From Chryseobacterium taeanense (GTDB lineage: Bacteria; Bacteroidota; Bacteroidia; Flavobacteriales; Weeksellaceae), in the NCBI RefSeq assembly GCF_900099685.1, contig NZ_FNDW01000002.1:124001-188000 (forward strand): 64,000 nt of DNA. Direction: 5' to 3'. Below, piece after piece: positions 53,545-62,384 of this stretch (within the stretch, counting starts at the first letter, position 1; the number at the start of each line of letters is the position of its first letter). The position numbers and the translations under genes were made by a program. The notes under the pieces were generated by a model. It was not told the origin of the DNA, ran no database searches, and saw nothing but the letters and a program-made list of their open reading frames with translations.

Positions 53545-54993
53545 ATGAATAATCAGCCACAAAAAATATCGGTTATAGAAAAAGTAGGCTACAGTTTAGG
53601 TGATCTGGCTGCTAATCTGGTTTTTCAGACGTTGGTAACCTATCTCGCATATTTTTATACGGATATTTACGGATTAAAGGCAGAAGATGCTTCGGTAATC
53701 ACACTTATTGTAGGATTAATTGCCGGTTTCGGTTTCAATCCGATGGTTGGAGCGTTAGCCGACCGTACCAGCACAAAATGGGGGAAATTTCGTCCTTGGA
53801 TTTTATTTACTGCGGTTCCGCTTGGTCTGGCCGCATTATTGGCTTTCAGTACACCAGACTTTACTTATAAGGGAAAAATGATTTATGCAGCGGCAACTTA
53901 CTCATTATTGTTGTTATTGTACGCGGCTAATAACTTACCTTATGCAGCTTTAAGTGGGGTAATCACAGGGGATATGGGGGAAAGAAACAGTATTTCTTCG
54001 TATCGTTTTGTAGCGGTTATGTTTGCTCAGTTTTTTGTTCAGGTATTTATGTTGCCAATTATTTTATCCGTTGGTCATGGTGATAAAGCTGCCGGTATCG
54101 AAACGGTAATGACCTGGCTTGCTGTGATAGGCTCTGTCATGCTACTGATTACATTCTTCACCACAAAAGAAAGAATTATTCCTAAACCGGAACAGAAATC
54201 TACTTTAAAAGAGGATTTAAAAGATATTTTCCAGAACAGACCATGGATTATTATGCTCACTGTTACTGCTTTTATTTTCATCACACTGGCAATGAAAGGA
54301 GGGGCTTATGTATATTATTTTAACAATTATGTAGATGAAACCTCGCTTAAAAGCTTTATTTCTCCGATCACCTCTTTTTTCAACTCCATCGGAATGAATT
54401 TCTTCGGTGAAGATCCTAAATCTGCTGGTTTCGGACTGTTCAACGCAGGAGGAATTATCATGATGATTATCGGAATCACTTTTTCTAAAAGGTTTGCAGA
54501 TAAATACGGAAAGCGCGATACTTTCATTGCATCGCTTTTCATTTCCACTTTATTTGTTCTGTTCTTTATTTTTTATCCTCCAAAAGATGTAGGAATTATG
54601 TTCCTGTCGCAGATTTTACATGGATTCTTTTACGGAATCAGCACACCTTTATTATGGGCGATGATTGCCGATGTAGCCGACTATTCCGAATGGAAAAACA
54701 ACAGGAGAGCTACAGCCATTATTTTCTCTGCCATGATGGTAGGTTTAAAGGTAGGTTTAAGTATCGGAAGTTCTTTAGTCGCATTAATTATAGGTAAATA
54801 CGGCTATATTTCAACAGAAGGCAGCGTAAATGTAATTCAGCCCGAAACAGTAGCAACAGGTGCCAAAATGCTGGTGAGTATTTTCCCTTCGATACCGTTT
54901 TTCATCGCGTGCGGACTGCTTTTATTTTACAAAATTAACAAGAAAATGGAAGTTCAGATCGAGAAAGATCTGGCAGAAAGAAGAAAACAATAA
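53545..54993 (+). CDS. GPH-family pentoside/oligosaccharide:cation symporter
   Basis: 482 aa inner-membrane transporter of the glycoside-pentoside-hexuronide family (MelB/XynP type). It starts KISVIEKVGYSLGDLAANLVFQ, the family's helix 1 with GDLAAN, followed by NPMVGALADRTSTKWGKFRPWI (the conserved D-R-T-x-x-x-W-G-K-x-R-P loop) and a second half containing ADVADYSEWKNNRRATAIIFSAMM. About twelve membrane segments are seen. With GH10 two bases downstream and a signal-less GH43 xylosidase shortly after, import of short xylo-oligosaccharides into the cytoplasm is the likely job. The exact substrate length cannot be inferred. Confidence 0.9.
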   Translation: MNNQPQKISVIEKVGYSLGDLAANLVFQTLVTYLAYFYTDIYGLKAEDASVITLIVGLIAGFGFNPMVGALADRTSTKWGKFRPWILFTAVPLGLAALLAFSTPDFTYKGKMIYAAATYSLLLLLYAANNLPYAALSGVITGDMGERNSISSYRFVAVMFAQFFVQVFMLPIILSVGHGDKAAGIETVMTWLAVIGSVMLLITFFTTKERIIPKPEQKSTLKEDLKDIFQNRPWIIMLTVTAFIFITLAMKGGAYVYYFNNYVDETSLKSFISPITSFFNSIGMNFFGEDPKSAGFGLFNAGGIIMMIIGITFSKRFADKYGKRDTFIASLFISTLFVLFFIFYPPKDVGIMFLSQILHGFFYGISTPLLWAMIADVADYSEWKNNRRATAIIFSAMMVGLKVGLSIGSSLVALIIGKYGYISTEGSVNVIQPETVATGAKMLVSIFPSIPFFIACGLLLFYKINKKMEVQIEKDLAERRKQ

Positions 54994-54995
54994 TT

Positions 54996-56117
54996 ATGAA
55001 TATGAAGCGTATTATTTTATTTGGTTTAATGACTTTGGCTGTTTCAAATATAACGGCTCAAAAATCTGAGAATTCTCTGAAAAAAGCTTTTAAAAATAAA
55101 TTTTACATCGGAACGGCCATGAGCCTTCCTCAAATCAATGGAACAGATGTGAAATCGGATCAGATTATTACCTCACAGTTCAGTTCAATTGTTGCTGAAA
55201 ACTGTATGAAGTCCATGTTTCTGCAACCTCAGGAAGGAAAATTCTTCTTTGATGATGCCGATCGTTTTGTGGCTTTTGGTGAAAAGAATAAAATGTTCAT
55301 CATTGGTCACACGCTTATCTGGCATTCGCAGTTACCCAAATGGTTTTTCGTGGACAAAGACGGAAAAGATGTTTCTGCGGAAGTCCTTAAGCAACGAATG
55401 AAAAATCATATTACCACCGTTGTTTCAAGATACAAAGGTCGCGTGAAAGGCTGGGATGTTGTCAACGAAGCCATTATGGAAGACGGAACTTACAGAAAAA
55501 GCAAGTTTTATGAGATTCTTGGTGAAGAATTTATTCCTTTGGCGTTCCAGTATGCGCAGGAAGCCGATCCGAATGCGGAATTATATTACAATGATTACAA
55601 CGAATGGTTTCCTGAAAAAGTAAAAACGGTAATTAATATTGTTAAAAAGATGAAATCCAGAGGGATAAGAGTTGACGGTGTTGGTATGCAGACCCACGTT
55701 GGACTAGATACTCCGAAACTCGCAGAATATGAGAAAGCGCTAGTAGATTACGCTGCTGCAGGAGTGAAAGTGAATGTCACAGAAATGGAAATCAGTGCGT
55801 TGCCTTCACCATGGGGAACTTCTGCCAACGTTTCCGATACAGTTGAATATCAGGCAAAAATGAATCCTTATACCAAAGGTCTTCCTGAAAATGTGCAGAA
55901 AGAATGGGAAAACCGTTACCTTGATTTCTTCCGTCTGTTTATCAAGCATCAGGATAAAATCAGAAGAGTGACATTGTGGGGTGTGACCGATAATCAATCT
56001 TGGAAAAATGATTTTCCGGTAAAAGGACGAACCGATTATCCACTACTTTTCGACCGCAATTATAAGGCAAAACCCGTTGTACAAAAAATCATTCAATTAA
56101 CAAAAGAGAAAAAATAA
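54996..56117 (+). CDS. GH10 endo-beta-1,4-xylanase, secreted
   Basis: Single-domain GH10 xylanase of 373 aa, starting two bases after the symporter stop. The signal peptide ends NITAQ at about residue 22. The barrel shows IVAENCMKSMFLQPQ, GHTLIWHSQLPKW, WDVVNEAI with the acid/base Glu158, and NVTEMEIS with the nucleophile Glu263. GWTLWG-type strand VTLWGVTDNQSW closes the substrate cleft. No carbohydrate-binding module, T9SS domain or lipobox is present, so it is expected in the periplasm, acting on imported fragments rather than on insoluble xylan. This is a division of labour with the T9SS-tagged GH30. Confidence 0.93.
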   Translation: MNMKRIILFGLMTLAVSNITAQKSENSLKKAFKNKFYIGTAMSLPQINGTDVKSDQIITSQFSSIVAENCMKSMFLQPQEGKFFFDDADRFVAFGEKNKMFIIGHTLIWHSQLPKWFFVDKDGKDVSAEVLKQRMKNHITTVVSRYKGRVKGWDVVNEAIMEDGTYRKSKFYEILGEEFIPLAFQYAQEADPNAELYYNDYNEWFPEKVKTVINIVKKMKSRGIRVDGVGMQTHVGLDTPKLAEYEKALVDYAAAGVKVNVTEMEISALPSPWGTSANVSDTVEYQAKMNPYTKGLPENVQKEWENRYLDFFRLFIKHQDKIRRVTLWGVTDNQSWKNDFPVKGRTDYPLLFDRNYKAKPVVQKIIQLTKEKK

Positions 56118-56154
56118 ATAGTATTTGTTGTGATGACAATTTATAATTATAGTC

Positions 56155-56206
56155 ATCAATCATCAATTATAATTTTATAAATCTATCATCTATCATCTAT
56201 CATTCT
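56155..56206 (+). repeat. Leader repeat shared with araA, plus ATCTATC tandem
   Basis: ATCAATCATCAATTAT followed by AATTTTATAAA at 56155-56181 resembles the araA leader at 38842-38867, which has CATTTATAAA instead. Directly after comes a short tandem of ATCTATC/ATCATCT units to about 56206. Both lie just upstream of a coding sequence on the plus strand. Confidence 0.55.
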
Positions 56207-56231
56207 ATTATCTAAATATCTTATCTAAACA

Positions 56232-57203
56232 ATGAAAAAAGCAAAATATCTTTTCCCGAGCGACTATATGGCAGATCCTTCCGTACACGTTTTTGAGGGG
56301 AAAATTTATATCTATCCTTCCCATGATCGCGAAAGCGGAATTGAAGAAAATGACAACGGCGATCATTTCGATATGAACGATTACCATGTATTTTCTCTGG
56401 ATGATATAGAAAACGGAGAAATTACCGATCATGGAGTTGTACTTTCTGTTAAAGATATTCCGTGGTCGGGGAGACAGTTGTGGGATTGTGATGTTGCTTT
56501 TAAAGACGGCAAATATTATATGTACTTTCCATTGAAAGACAAAAACGATATTTTCAGAATAGGTGTTGCAGTGAGCGATAAACCGTACGGACCTTTCGTT
56601 CCTGAAAAACATCCGATGCTGGGAAGTTACAGCATCGATCCGTGTATTTTTGAAGAAAACGGAAAACATTATATGTATTTCGGAGGAATCTGGGGCGGAC
56701 AGTTACAGCGTTACCGAAACAATAAAGCGTTGGAATCTGCTGTAATTCCTCAGGATCATGAACCTGCCATTTCATCTAAAGTTGCTTTGTTAAGTGAAGA
56801 TATGATGGAATTTGGTGAAGATCCTAAAGATGTTCTTATTCTCGATGAAAACGGAAATCGACTGCTTCATGGAGACAAACATCGATTCTTTGAAGCTTCT
56901 TGGATGCACAAATATAACGACAAGTATTATTTTTCATATTCAACAGGAGACTCTCACTTGCTTTGCTATGCAATAGGCGATAATCCTTATGGACCATTTA
57001 CTTTCCAGGGTGAAATATTAACACCGGTTGTCGGCTGGACCACTCATCACAGTATTGTTGAGTTTAAAGGAAAATGGTACCTTTTCTTTCACGACAGCGT
57101 TCCAAGCGGTGGAAGAACATGGCTAAGAAGTATGAAAGTTGTGGAACTGGAATATGATGAAAACGGTAAAATAAAAACCATCGAAGGATTGGACGAAAAT
57201 TAA
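56232..57203 (+). CDS. GH43 cytoplasmic beta-xylosidase
   Basis: 323 aa single-domain GH43 enzyme without any signal peptide (MKKAKYLFPSDYMADPSV), unlike all other GH43 proteins here, hence cytoplasmic. The triad is Asp15 in YMADPSVHV, Asp136 in SIDPCIFEENG and Glu221 in RFFEASWMHKYNDKYYF. It most resembles the B. ovatus XsaA-type xylosidases (subfamily 1-like) that act inside the cell on xylo-oligosaccharides. The GPH symporter two genes upstream supplies its likely substrate. Bifunctional xylosidase/arabinofuranosidase activity is possible for this group. Confidence 0.88.
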   Translation: MKKAKYLFPSDYMADPSVHVFEGKIYIYPSHDRESGIEENDNGDHFDMNDYHVFSLDDIENGEITDHGVVLSVKDIPWSGRQLWDCDVAFKDGKYYMYFPLKDKNDIFRIGVAVSDKPYGPFVPEKHPMLGSYSIDPCIFEENGKHYMYFGGIWGGQLQRYRNNKALESAVIPQDHEPAISSKVALLSEDMMEFGEDPKDVLILDENGNRLLHGDKHRFFEASWMHKYNDKYYFSYSTGDSHLLCYAIGDNPYGPFTFQGEILTPVVGWTTHHSIVEFKGKWYLFFHDSVPSGGRTWLRSMKVVELEYDENGKIKTIEGLDEN

Positions 57204-57268
57204 TAAACTTCAGTTCGTAAGATAATAACTAAACTTTGACAAAGTTTTTAAACCAATTTTCATCAGCA

Positions 57269-57310
57269 GAACCCGAAGGTTCAACAACAATAGGCGTAGG
57301 TAAAACCTAT
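57269..57310. repeat. Pair of hairpins before GH67
   Basis: GAACC-CGAA-GGTTC (57269-57282) is a perfect short stem, and ATAGG...CCTAT (57290-57310) a longer-looped one. The first is followed by AACAACAATA, similar to GAATCCAAAAGGTTCAACA near 38756-38774 in the araD-araA gap, so a repeat family is likely. Confidence 0.45.
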
Positions 57311-57340
57311 GGAAAATAAAAATTAATTAAGTAAATCCAA

Positions 57341-59374
57341 ATGCAACATTTCCGAGCTTATTTTATACTATTTCTAATAATTCCGTTAATGATCTTTGCG
57401 GAAGACGGAAGTCAACTTTGGCTTAGATTTCCTGCAAAAAATGGGATATCGGCAAATCAGATTATTGCCAAAGGAAACAGTCCGACTTTAAATATTGCCA
57501 AAAAAGAATTGACCAGTCATTGGCAGGGACAGACTGTGGAACTGAGAACTGATAAATCATTAAAAATCCAGAAAGACGGCTACACGATAAAATCTGTTAA
57601 GAATAAAATTGTAATTTCTTCCGGAAAAGAAATAGGTTTGCTGTATGGAGTTTATCATATTTTAAGACTTCAACAAACTCATGTTTCGACGTTAAATTTA
57701 AATATTACAGAAAAACCTTCATACGATGTAAGAATTCTCAACCATTGGGATAATCTTGACGGAACCATCGAGCGCGGATATGCGGGACATTCACTTTGGA
57801 AATGGAAAGATTTACCGAATACAATTTCTCCCCGATATGAAGAATATGCAAGAGCGAATGCTTCTGTCGGAATCAATTCTGTAGTATTGAATAATGTGAA
57901 TGCCTCCCCGAATATGCTTCGTGAAGATTACCTTAAAAAAGTAAAAGTACTGGCAGATATTTTCAGACCTTACGGAATCAGGGTTTATCTTTCGGTAAAT
58001 TTTGCCTCACCTAAAGTATTTGGAGGAACCGAAAATTCAGATCCTTTAAATAAAAATGTTCAGAAATGGTGGAAAGATAAAGCTTCAGAAATTTATAAAT
58101 TAATTCCTGACTTCGGCGGTTTCTTGGTAAAAGCCAATTCAGAAGGTCAGCCCGGACCTCAGGATTACGGAAGAACCCATGCCGACGGAGCCAATATGAT
58201 GGCAGATGTCTTGAAACCTTACGGAGGAATTGTGATGTGGAGAGCTTTTGTGTACAGCCCAAGCAAAGATGACCGTGCCAAGCAGGCCTATCTGGAATTT
58301 GTTCCTCTTGACGGGAAATTCAGGGATAATGTGATTATTCAGATTAAAAACGGACCGGTGGATTTTCAGCCTAGAGAAGCTTTTAATCCGCTTTTTGGAG
58401 CTTTAAGAAAAACTCCTGAAATGATAGAATTTCAGATTACTCAAGAGTATTTGGGGCAGGCTAATCATCTGGTTTATCTCGCTCCTTTGTTTAAAGAAAC
58501 GTTGGAAAGTGATACTTATTCAGATGGAAAGGGTTCTACCATTGCTAAAATTACGGACGGAACATTAAGACCTGGAAAAATTACAGCCATTTCCGCTGTG
58601 GCGAATATCGGAGAGGATACCAACTGGACGGGTCATCATTTTGCACAGTCCAACTGGTACGCATTCGGTCGTCTTGCCTGGAATCATGAGCTTACGGCAG
58701 ATCAGATCGCAAAGGAATGGATCACCATGACTTTTACCGATAATGAAAAGTTTCTTAATCCAGTAAAAGAAATGATGCTGACTTCAAGAGAAACTGCTGT
58801 TGATTATATGATGCCTCTTGGGCTTCACCATATTTTTGCAGGAGGACATCATTACGGTCCCGAACCTTGGGGAGATTACAAAGGCGGAAGACCGGACTGG
58901 TCGCCGGTATATTATCATCAGGCCGATAAAAATGGAGTAGGATTCAACAGAACTAAAACGGGAAGCAATGCTGTTTCACAATATTTTCCTCCATTAAATG
59001 ATATCTATGGAAATATAAAAACCTGTCCTGAAAATCTTATTCTCTGGTTTCACCATGTGCCGTGGGATTATAAAATGAAAGATGGAAAAACATTGTGGGA
59101 AGAACTTTGTTATAAATATGATGCTGGTGTTCATGAGGTAAGAGATTATCAGAAAATCTGGGATCAGATGGAACCTTACATCGATGAGCAAAGATTTACA
59201 GAAGTACAGTCAAAACTGAAAATTCAGGCAAAAGATGCCGTTTGGTGGAAAGATGCCTGTTTACTGTATTTCCAGACTTTTTCTAAAATGCCTATTCCTT
59301 ACGATATCGAAAGACCTGTGCATGAATTGGAAGATCTGAAAAAAATAAAACTTAATATGGGTCATCATAATTAA
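57341..59374 (+). CDS. GH67 alpha-glucuronidase, secreted
   Basis: 677 aa enzyme hydrolysing the alpha-1,2 bond between (4-O-methyl)glucuronate and the terminal xylose of xylo-oligosaccharides. The signal ends MIFAED at about residue 22. The N-terminal GH67 alpha/beta domain has SSGKEIGLLYGVYHILRLQQ. The barrel has LNHWDNLDGTIERGYAGHSLWKW, SEGQPGPQDYGRTHADGANMMADVL and the C-terminal QAKDAVWWKDACLLYFQTFS. FVPLDGKFRDNVIIQIKNGPVDFQPREAF holds the Asp/Glu-containing catalytic strands. Family length is normal. It complements GH115, and the uronate released feeds uxaC. A perfect terminator follows. Confidence 0.93.
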   Translation: MQHFRAYFILFLIIPLMIFAEDGSQLWLRFPAKNGISANQIIAKGNSPTLNIAKKELTSHWQGQTVELRTDKSLKIQKDGYTIKSVKNKIVISSGKEIGLLYGVYHILRLQQTHVSTLNLNITEKPSYDVRILNHWDNLDGTIERGYAGHSLWKWKDLPNTISPRYEEYARANASVGINSVVLNNVNASPNMLREDYLKKVKVLADIFRPYGIRVYLSVNFASPKVFGGTENSDPLNKNVQKWWKDKASEIYKLIPDFGGFLVKANSEGQPGPQDYGRTHADGANMMADVLKPYGGIVMWRAFVYSPSKDDRAKQAYLEFVPLDGKFRDNVIIQIKNGPVDFQPREAFNPLFGALRKTPEMIEFQITQEYLGQANHLVYLAPLFKETLESDTYSDGKGSTIAKITDGTLRPGKITAISAVANIGEDTNWTGHHFAQSNWYAFGRLAWNHELTADQIAKEWITMTFTDNEKFLNPVKEMMLTSRETAVDYMMPLGLHHIFAGGHHYGPEPWGDYKGGRPDWSPVYYHQADKNGVGFNRTKTGSNAVSQYFPPLNDIYGNIKTCPENLILWFHHVPWDYKMKDGKTLWEELCYKYDAGVHEVRDYQKIWDQMEPYIDEQRFTEVQSKLKIQAKDAVWWKDACLLYFQTFSKMPIPYDIERPVHELEDLKKIKLNMGHHN

Positions 59375-59381
59375 AAAAATA

Positions 59382-59421
59382 AGGCAACTCTTTTTCCATA
59401 ATTTGAAAAGAAGAGTTGCCT
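59382..59421. terminator. Bidirectional terminator between GH67 and the secreted protein
   Basis: AGGCAACTCTT and AAGAGTTGCCT form a perfect eleven-pair stem with an 18-base loop, flanked on one side by A-runs and on the other by CATAAAAAA. It separates the converging genes GH67 and the minus-strand gene ending at 59495. Confidence 0.85.
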
Positions 59422-59494
59422 CATAAAAAAATAACTGTACGTAAAATTTATCCGGTTTTAATCGGACTAACTATATAAATAATTTAGTTTAAGA

Positions 59495-60091
59495 TTATTT
59501 TAGGGAAATCACCTTGTTAAAAATATTTCCATTTTCTTCCACTCGGATGATGTAATTTTCTGATGTATTTCGGTTAAGATCAAATGTCAAATCCAATTCT
59601 CCGTTCACAGATTGTTTCGTTTGATTGTAATAACTGTTGTTTGCAAGATCCATTACAGAAATGTTCACCGGATTTTTCGTATTCGATAAATGAAGCTTCA
59701 CCAGATTATCTGTAATTGTGTATTCAGGTTTATTGATTACGCTTACCGGAGTTTTTTCTACCTCCATCACATTGTTTTTAGTGATATTAATTCTGTATTT
59801 TTCAACCTTTGTTTCAGATTCTGCAACCAGATAATAAGTTCCTGAAGCAAATTCTTTCAGATCATAAGATTTTGATACCGAATTTTCCGTATCCAATTTT
59901 TCAGAAAATAATTCACCGTCAATATCGTTATAAACAAACAATGAAACATTTTTAGCATTTGATATTTCAAAGTTTAATGTTTTTGCATTCACATTTCCTA
60001 AAGAAATCGAAAAGTCTCTGTCTTTACTCATCAGGCTTGCAGAGATCAATAAGAAGCCTACAAGAAAACTGGATTTTAATAATGTATTCAT
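59495..60091 (-). CDS. Secreted beta-sandwich protein of unknown function
   Basis: 198 aa protein with a signal peptide (about 1-22, LLISASLMSKD) and two similar beta-rich halves. The first half (about 25-105) has the pattern LNFEISNAKNVSLFVYNDIDGEL...SYDLKEFASGTYYLVAESETKVEKYRI; the second (about 120-198) has VKLHLSNTKNPVNISVMDLANN...ENYIIRVEENGNIFNKVISLK. Both halves resemble the strands of a T9SS C-terminal domain, each ending in a strand that would normally carry a basic tail, but no canonical sorting motif precedes the end, so I do not call it T9SS cargo. It lies opposite to AraC across 162 bases. No function is assigned. Confidence 0.75.
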   Translation of the reverse strand: MNTLLKSSFLVGFLLISASLMSKDRDFSISLGNVNAKTLNFEISNAKNVSLFVYNDIDGELFSEKLDTENSVSKSYDLKEFASGTYYLVAESETKVEKYRINITKNNVMEVEKTPVSVINKPEYTITDNLVKLHLSNTKNPVNISVMDLANNSYYNQTKQSVNGELDLTFDLNRNTSENYIIRVEENGNIFNKVISLK

Positions 60092-60253
60092 AATGATAAG
60101 TTTTTTGTTATCAATAATTTATACTGCAAATCTACAGCACTTATCTATTCGGATCTACAATACAATTTTCACATATATGCACAATATTAACCTATGTTAT
60201 GTGTTAATTAAATATTAATTGTTAATTTTACACATGTAAATAATTATCTAAAG

Positions 60254-61126
60254 ATGAAACATTCACATCCTGCTTTTGAAGCCATAAAACCCAATATTGG
60301 CAGTAGTTTTACGACCCTTAAGTTCCTAGGCAATGAGAATATAAAATCTCATGTCTGGCATTATCATCCTGAGGTAGAACTGATATTTGTTTGCGGAGGT
60401 TCCGGAAAAAGACAGATCGGAAGTAATATTTCCTACTTTTCGGATGGTGATCTTGTACTCATCGGGAGTAATCTTCCGCATTGTGGTCTTACCAATGAAA
60501 ATACCAATAATGAGTATGAAATGGTGATACAGTTTAAACCTGATTTTCTGGGAGAATATATTTGGGAAACTCCGGAAATGCAAAGAATTTCAGCTTTACT
60601 CGAAAAATCAAAAGCCGGAATTGTTTTTGGAGAAAATCTTAAAAAAACTGTCGGTAAAAAAATAACCGATATGCACGAGTCATCATTACTTGGTAAACTC
60701 ATTATCTTTCTGGAAATACTGGAAGAACTTGCCACGACACAGGATTACAGGATTTTGAACGCCGGAAAATACTATTTGCAAACCCAGGTGGAAGACAATG
60801 AAAGAATCAATCATATTTTTAATTATGTGAAAGATCATTTTAAAGAACAGATTACTTTGGAAGAAATTGCAGATCTTGCCAATATGAAAGTGCCGTCTTT
60901 CTGTCGTTATTTTAAGAAAATAACCAATAAAACATTTACGCAATTCGTGAATGAATACAGAATTACACATTCCCTGAAACTTCTTGCCGAACAGCCTTTG
61001 AGCATTACTGAAGTTTGTTTTGAATCTGGTTTCAACAATTTCAGCTATTTCAATAAAACCTTTAAAGAATACATTAAGAAAAGCCCGTCGCAGTACAGAA
61101 AAGAATTCAATTACTTTATGGAATAA
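60254..61126 (+). CDS. AraC-family transcriptional regulator
   Basis: 290 aa regulator with an N-terminal cupin sensor (about 25-110, HYHPEVELIFVCGGSGKRQIG) and a C-terminal double helix-turn-helix (about 190-288): ITLEEIADLANMKVPSFCRYFKKITNKTF and LSITEVCFESGFNNFSYFNKTFKEYIKKSPSQYRKEF. It probably binds a sugar or metabolite and activates nearby genes. Position 70 bases before galK suggests control of galactose genes or of the adjoining GH67 operon, but nothing in the sequence decides this. A weak match to the NUDIX-regulator operator is in its upstream region at 60216-60236. Confidence 0.87.
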   Translation: MKHSHPAFEAIKPNIGSSFTTLKFLGNENIKSHVWHYHPEVELIFVCGGSGKRQIGSNISYFSDGDLVLIGSNLPHCGLTNENTNNEYEMVIQFKPDFLGEYIWETPEMQRISALLEKSKAGIVFGENLKKTVGKKITDMHESSLLGKLIIFLEILEELATTQDYRILNAGKYYLQTQVEDNERINHIFNYVKDHFKEQITLEEIADLANMKVPSFCRYFKKITNKTFTQFVNEYRITHSLKLLAEQPLSITEVCFESGFNNFSYFNKTFKEYIKKSPSQYRKEFNYFME

Positions 61127-61147
61127 TGATATTGTTTATTTAAAATA

Positions 61148-61168
61148 TACGTGTAAATTTAACATTTA
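61148..61168 (+). promoter_or_regulatory. Candidate NUDIX-regulator operator before galK
   Basis: Half-sites TACGTGT and ACATTTA lie seven bases apart, one base different from TAAGTGT in the left half. The site is 28 bases upstream of the galK start codon. A TAATTTTT stretch at 61169-61176 could be a weak -7 box. Confidence 0.65.
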
Positions 61169-61196
61169 TAATTTTTAAGCAGAAAATACTCTTATT

Positions 61197-62384
61197 TTGA
61201 TTCAGGAAAAACTAATTAATGACACAAAAGCGGCATTTCAGTTTGCCTTCCGGTCAGAACCGGATCATGTTTTTCTTTCACCCGGAAGAATTAATATTAT
61301 TGGTGAGCACGTTGATTACAGTGACGGTTTTGTATTACCCGCGGCAATCGATAAATACATCTGCTTTGCGGTAGAAAAGGTAGATTCTGAAACCTGTACT
61401 TTTTTTGCAAAGGATTTTAATGAAACTTTTAGCTTTAATGTAAGAGAAAAGCAATCTCCGGTTTCACAGATGTGGGTGAATTATTTACTCGGTGTTTTCA
61501 ATGCTATTCAGGAAGAAGGAAAGACAATCGGGGGACTAAGGATTGCTTTCAGCAGTACAATTCCTATGGGTTCCGGACTTTCTTCATCCGCAGCACTGGA
61601 ATGCGGTTTTGCTTTTATCCTCAATCAGATTTTTAATCTTGGCTATTCTAAAAAAGAAATTTCCCTGATTGGTCAGAAATCGGAACATACTTTCGTTGGC
61701 GTTAAATGCGGAATTATGGATCAGTTTGCCTCCGTTTTCGGAAAAGACGGAAAGGTTATCATGCTCGATTGCCATTCCCTGGATCATCAATATTTTAATG
61801 CTGACCTTAAAGGTTACAGTTTAGTATTGTTCGATAGCTGTGTAAAACATACGCATCTCACATCAGGATATAATGACCGCCGCAATGATGTTGACCACGG
61901 TAAAAAAGCTTTGTGGAAAAAAATTCCACAGGTAAAGAAATTCAGGGATTTCAGTTTTGAAATGCTTGATGAAGTGCGTGAAGAAATCGGCGAAACTTCG
62001 TACAAAAGATGTTTCTATCTTTTAAAAGAAATAAAAAGGGTAGAGCAGGCCGCAAAAGCTTTGTCTGAAAACAATATGGAAAATCTTGGTAAGCTTCTTA
62101 TCGAAACACATTCAGGACTCTCCGAAGAATTTGAGGTAAGCTGCGATGAGCTTGATTTTTTAGTAGAACAGACCTTAAAAGAAAATGGCGTTCTCGGCGC
62201 AAGAATGATGGGCGGAGGATTTGGCGGCTGCAGCATCAATCTTATTAAAGAAGATTGCGTAGATAAGATCATTAAAACAATAAGTGAAAAATATCAGGCT
62301 GAATTTAATATTCAGATGAAAATATATCAGGTTAAAATTTCCGAAGGAATAAAAGAATATACAACTAATGAGTTCAGCATTTGA
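61197..62384 (+). CDS. galK: Galactokinase
   Basis: GHMP-family kinase, 395 aa, phosphorylating galactose at C1. The start is TTG at 61197 because no in-frame ATG or GTG lies between the upstream stop and the conserved N-terminus; MIQEKLINDTKAAFQFAF matches the usual beginning. Motifs: LSPGRINIIGEHVDYSDGFVLP (galactokinase signature), PMGSGLSSSAALECG (ATP loop), GVKCGIMDQFASVFG and ARMMGGGFGGCS (GHMP motif 3). Its 3' end overlaps galT by 17 bases, so the two are translationally linked. It consumes galactose from GH27 and GH97. A candidate operator of the NUDIX regulator precedes the gene. Confidence 0.93.
   Translation: MIQEKLINDTKAAFQFAFRSEPDHVFLSPGRINIIGEHVDYSDGFVLPAAIDKYICFAVEKVDSETCTFFAKDFNETFSFNVREKQSPVSQMWVNYLLGVFNAIQEEGKTIGGLRIAFSSTIPMGSGLSSSAALECGFAFILNQIFNLGYSKKEISLIGQKSEHTFVGVKCGIMDQFASVFGKDGKVIMLDCHSLDHQYFNADLKGYSLVLFDSCVKHTHLTSGYNDRRNDVDHGKKALWKKIPQVKKFRDFSFEMLDEVREEIGETSYKRCFYLLKEIKRVEQAAKALSENNMENLGKLLIETHSGLSEEFEVSCDELDFLVEQTLKENGVLGARMMGGGFGGCSINLIKEDCVDKIIKTISEKYQAEFNIQMKIYQVKISEGIKEYTTNEFSI

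Noticed and set aside
56122..56142. Further operator-like site before the cytoplasmic GH43
   Set aside because: TATTTGT-N7-ACAATTT matches both halves only partly, and no promoter box adjoins it; it is too weak to add to the six.
59495..60091. T9SS sorting domain on the secreted protein
   Set aside because: The end KVISLK resembles one, but the preceding YPNP-type motif and the usual strand order are absent.
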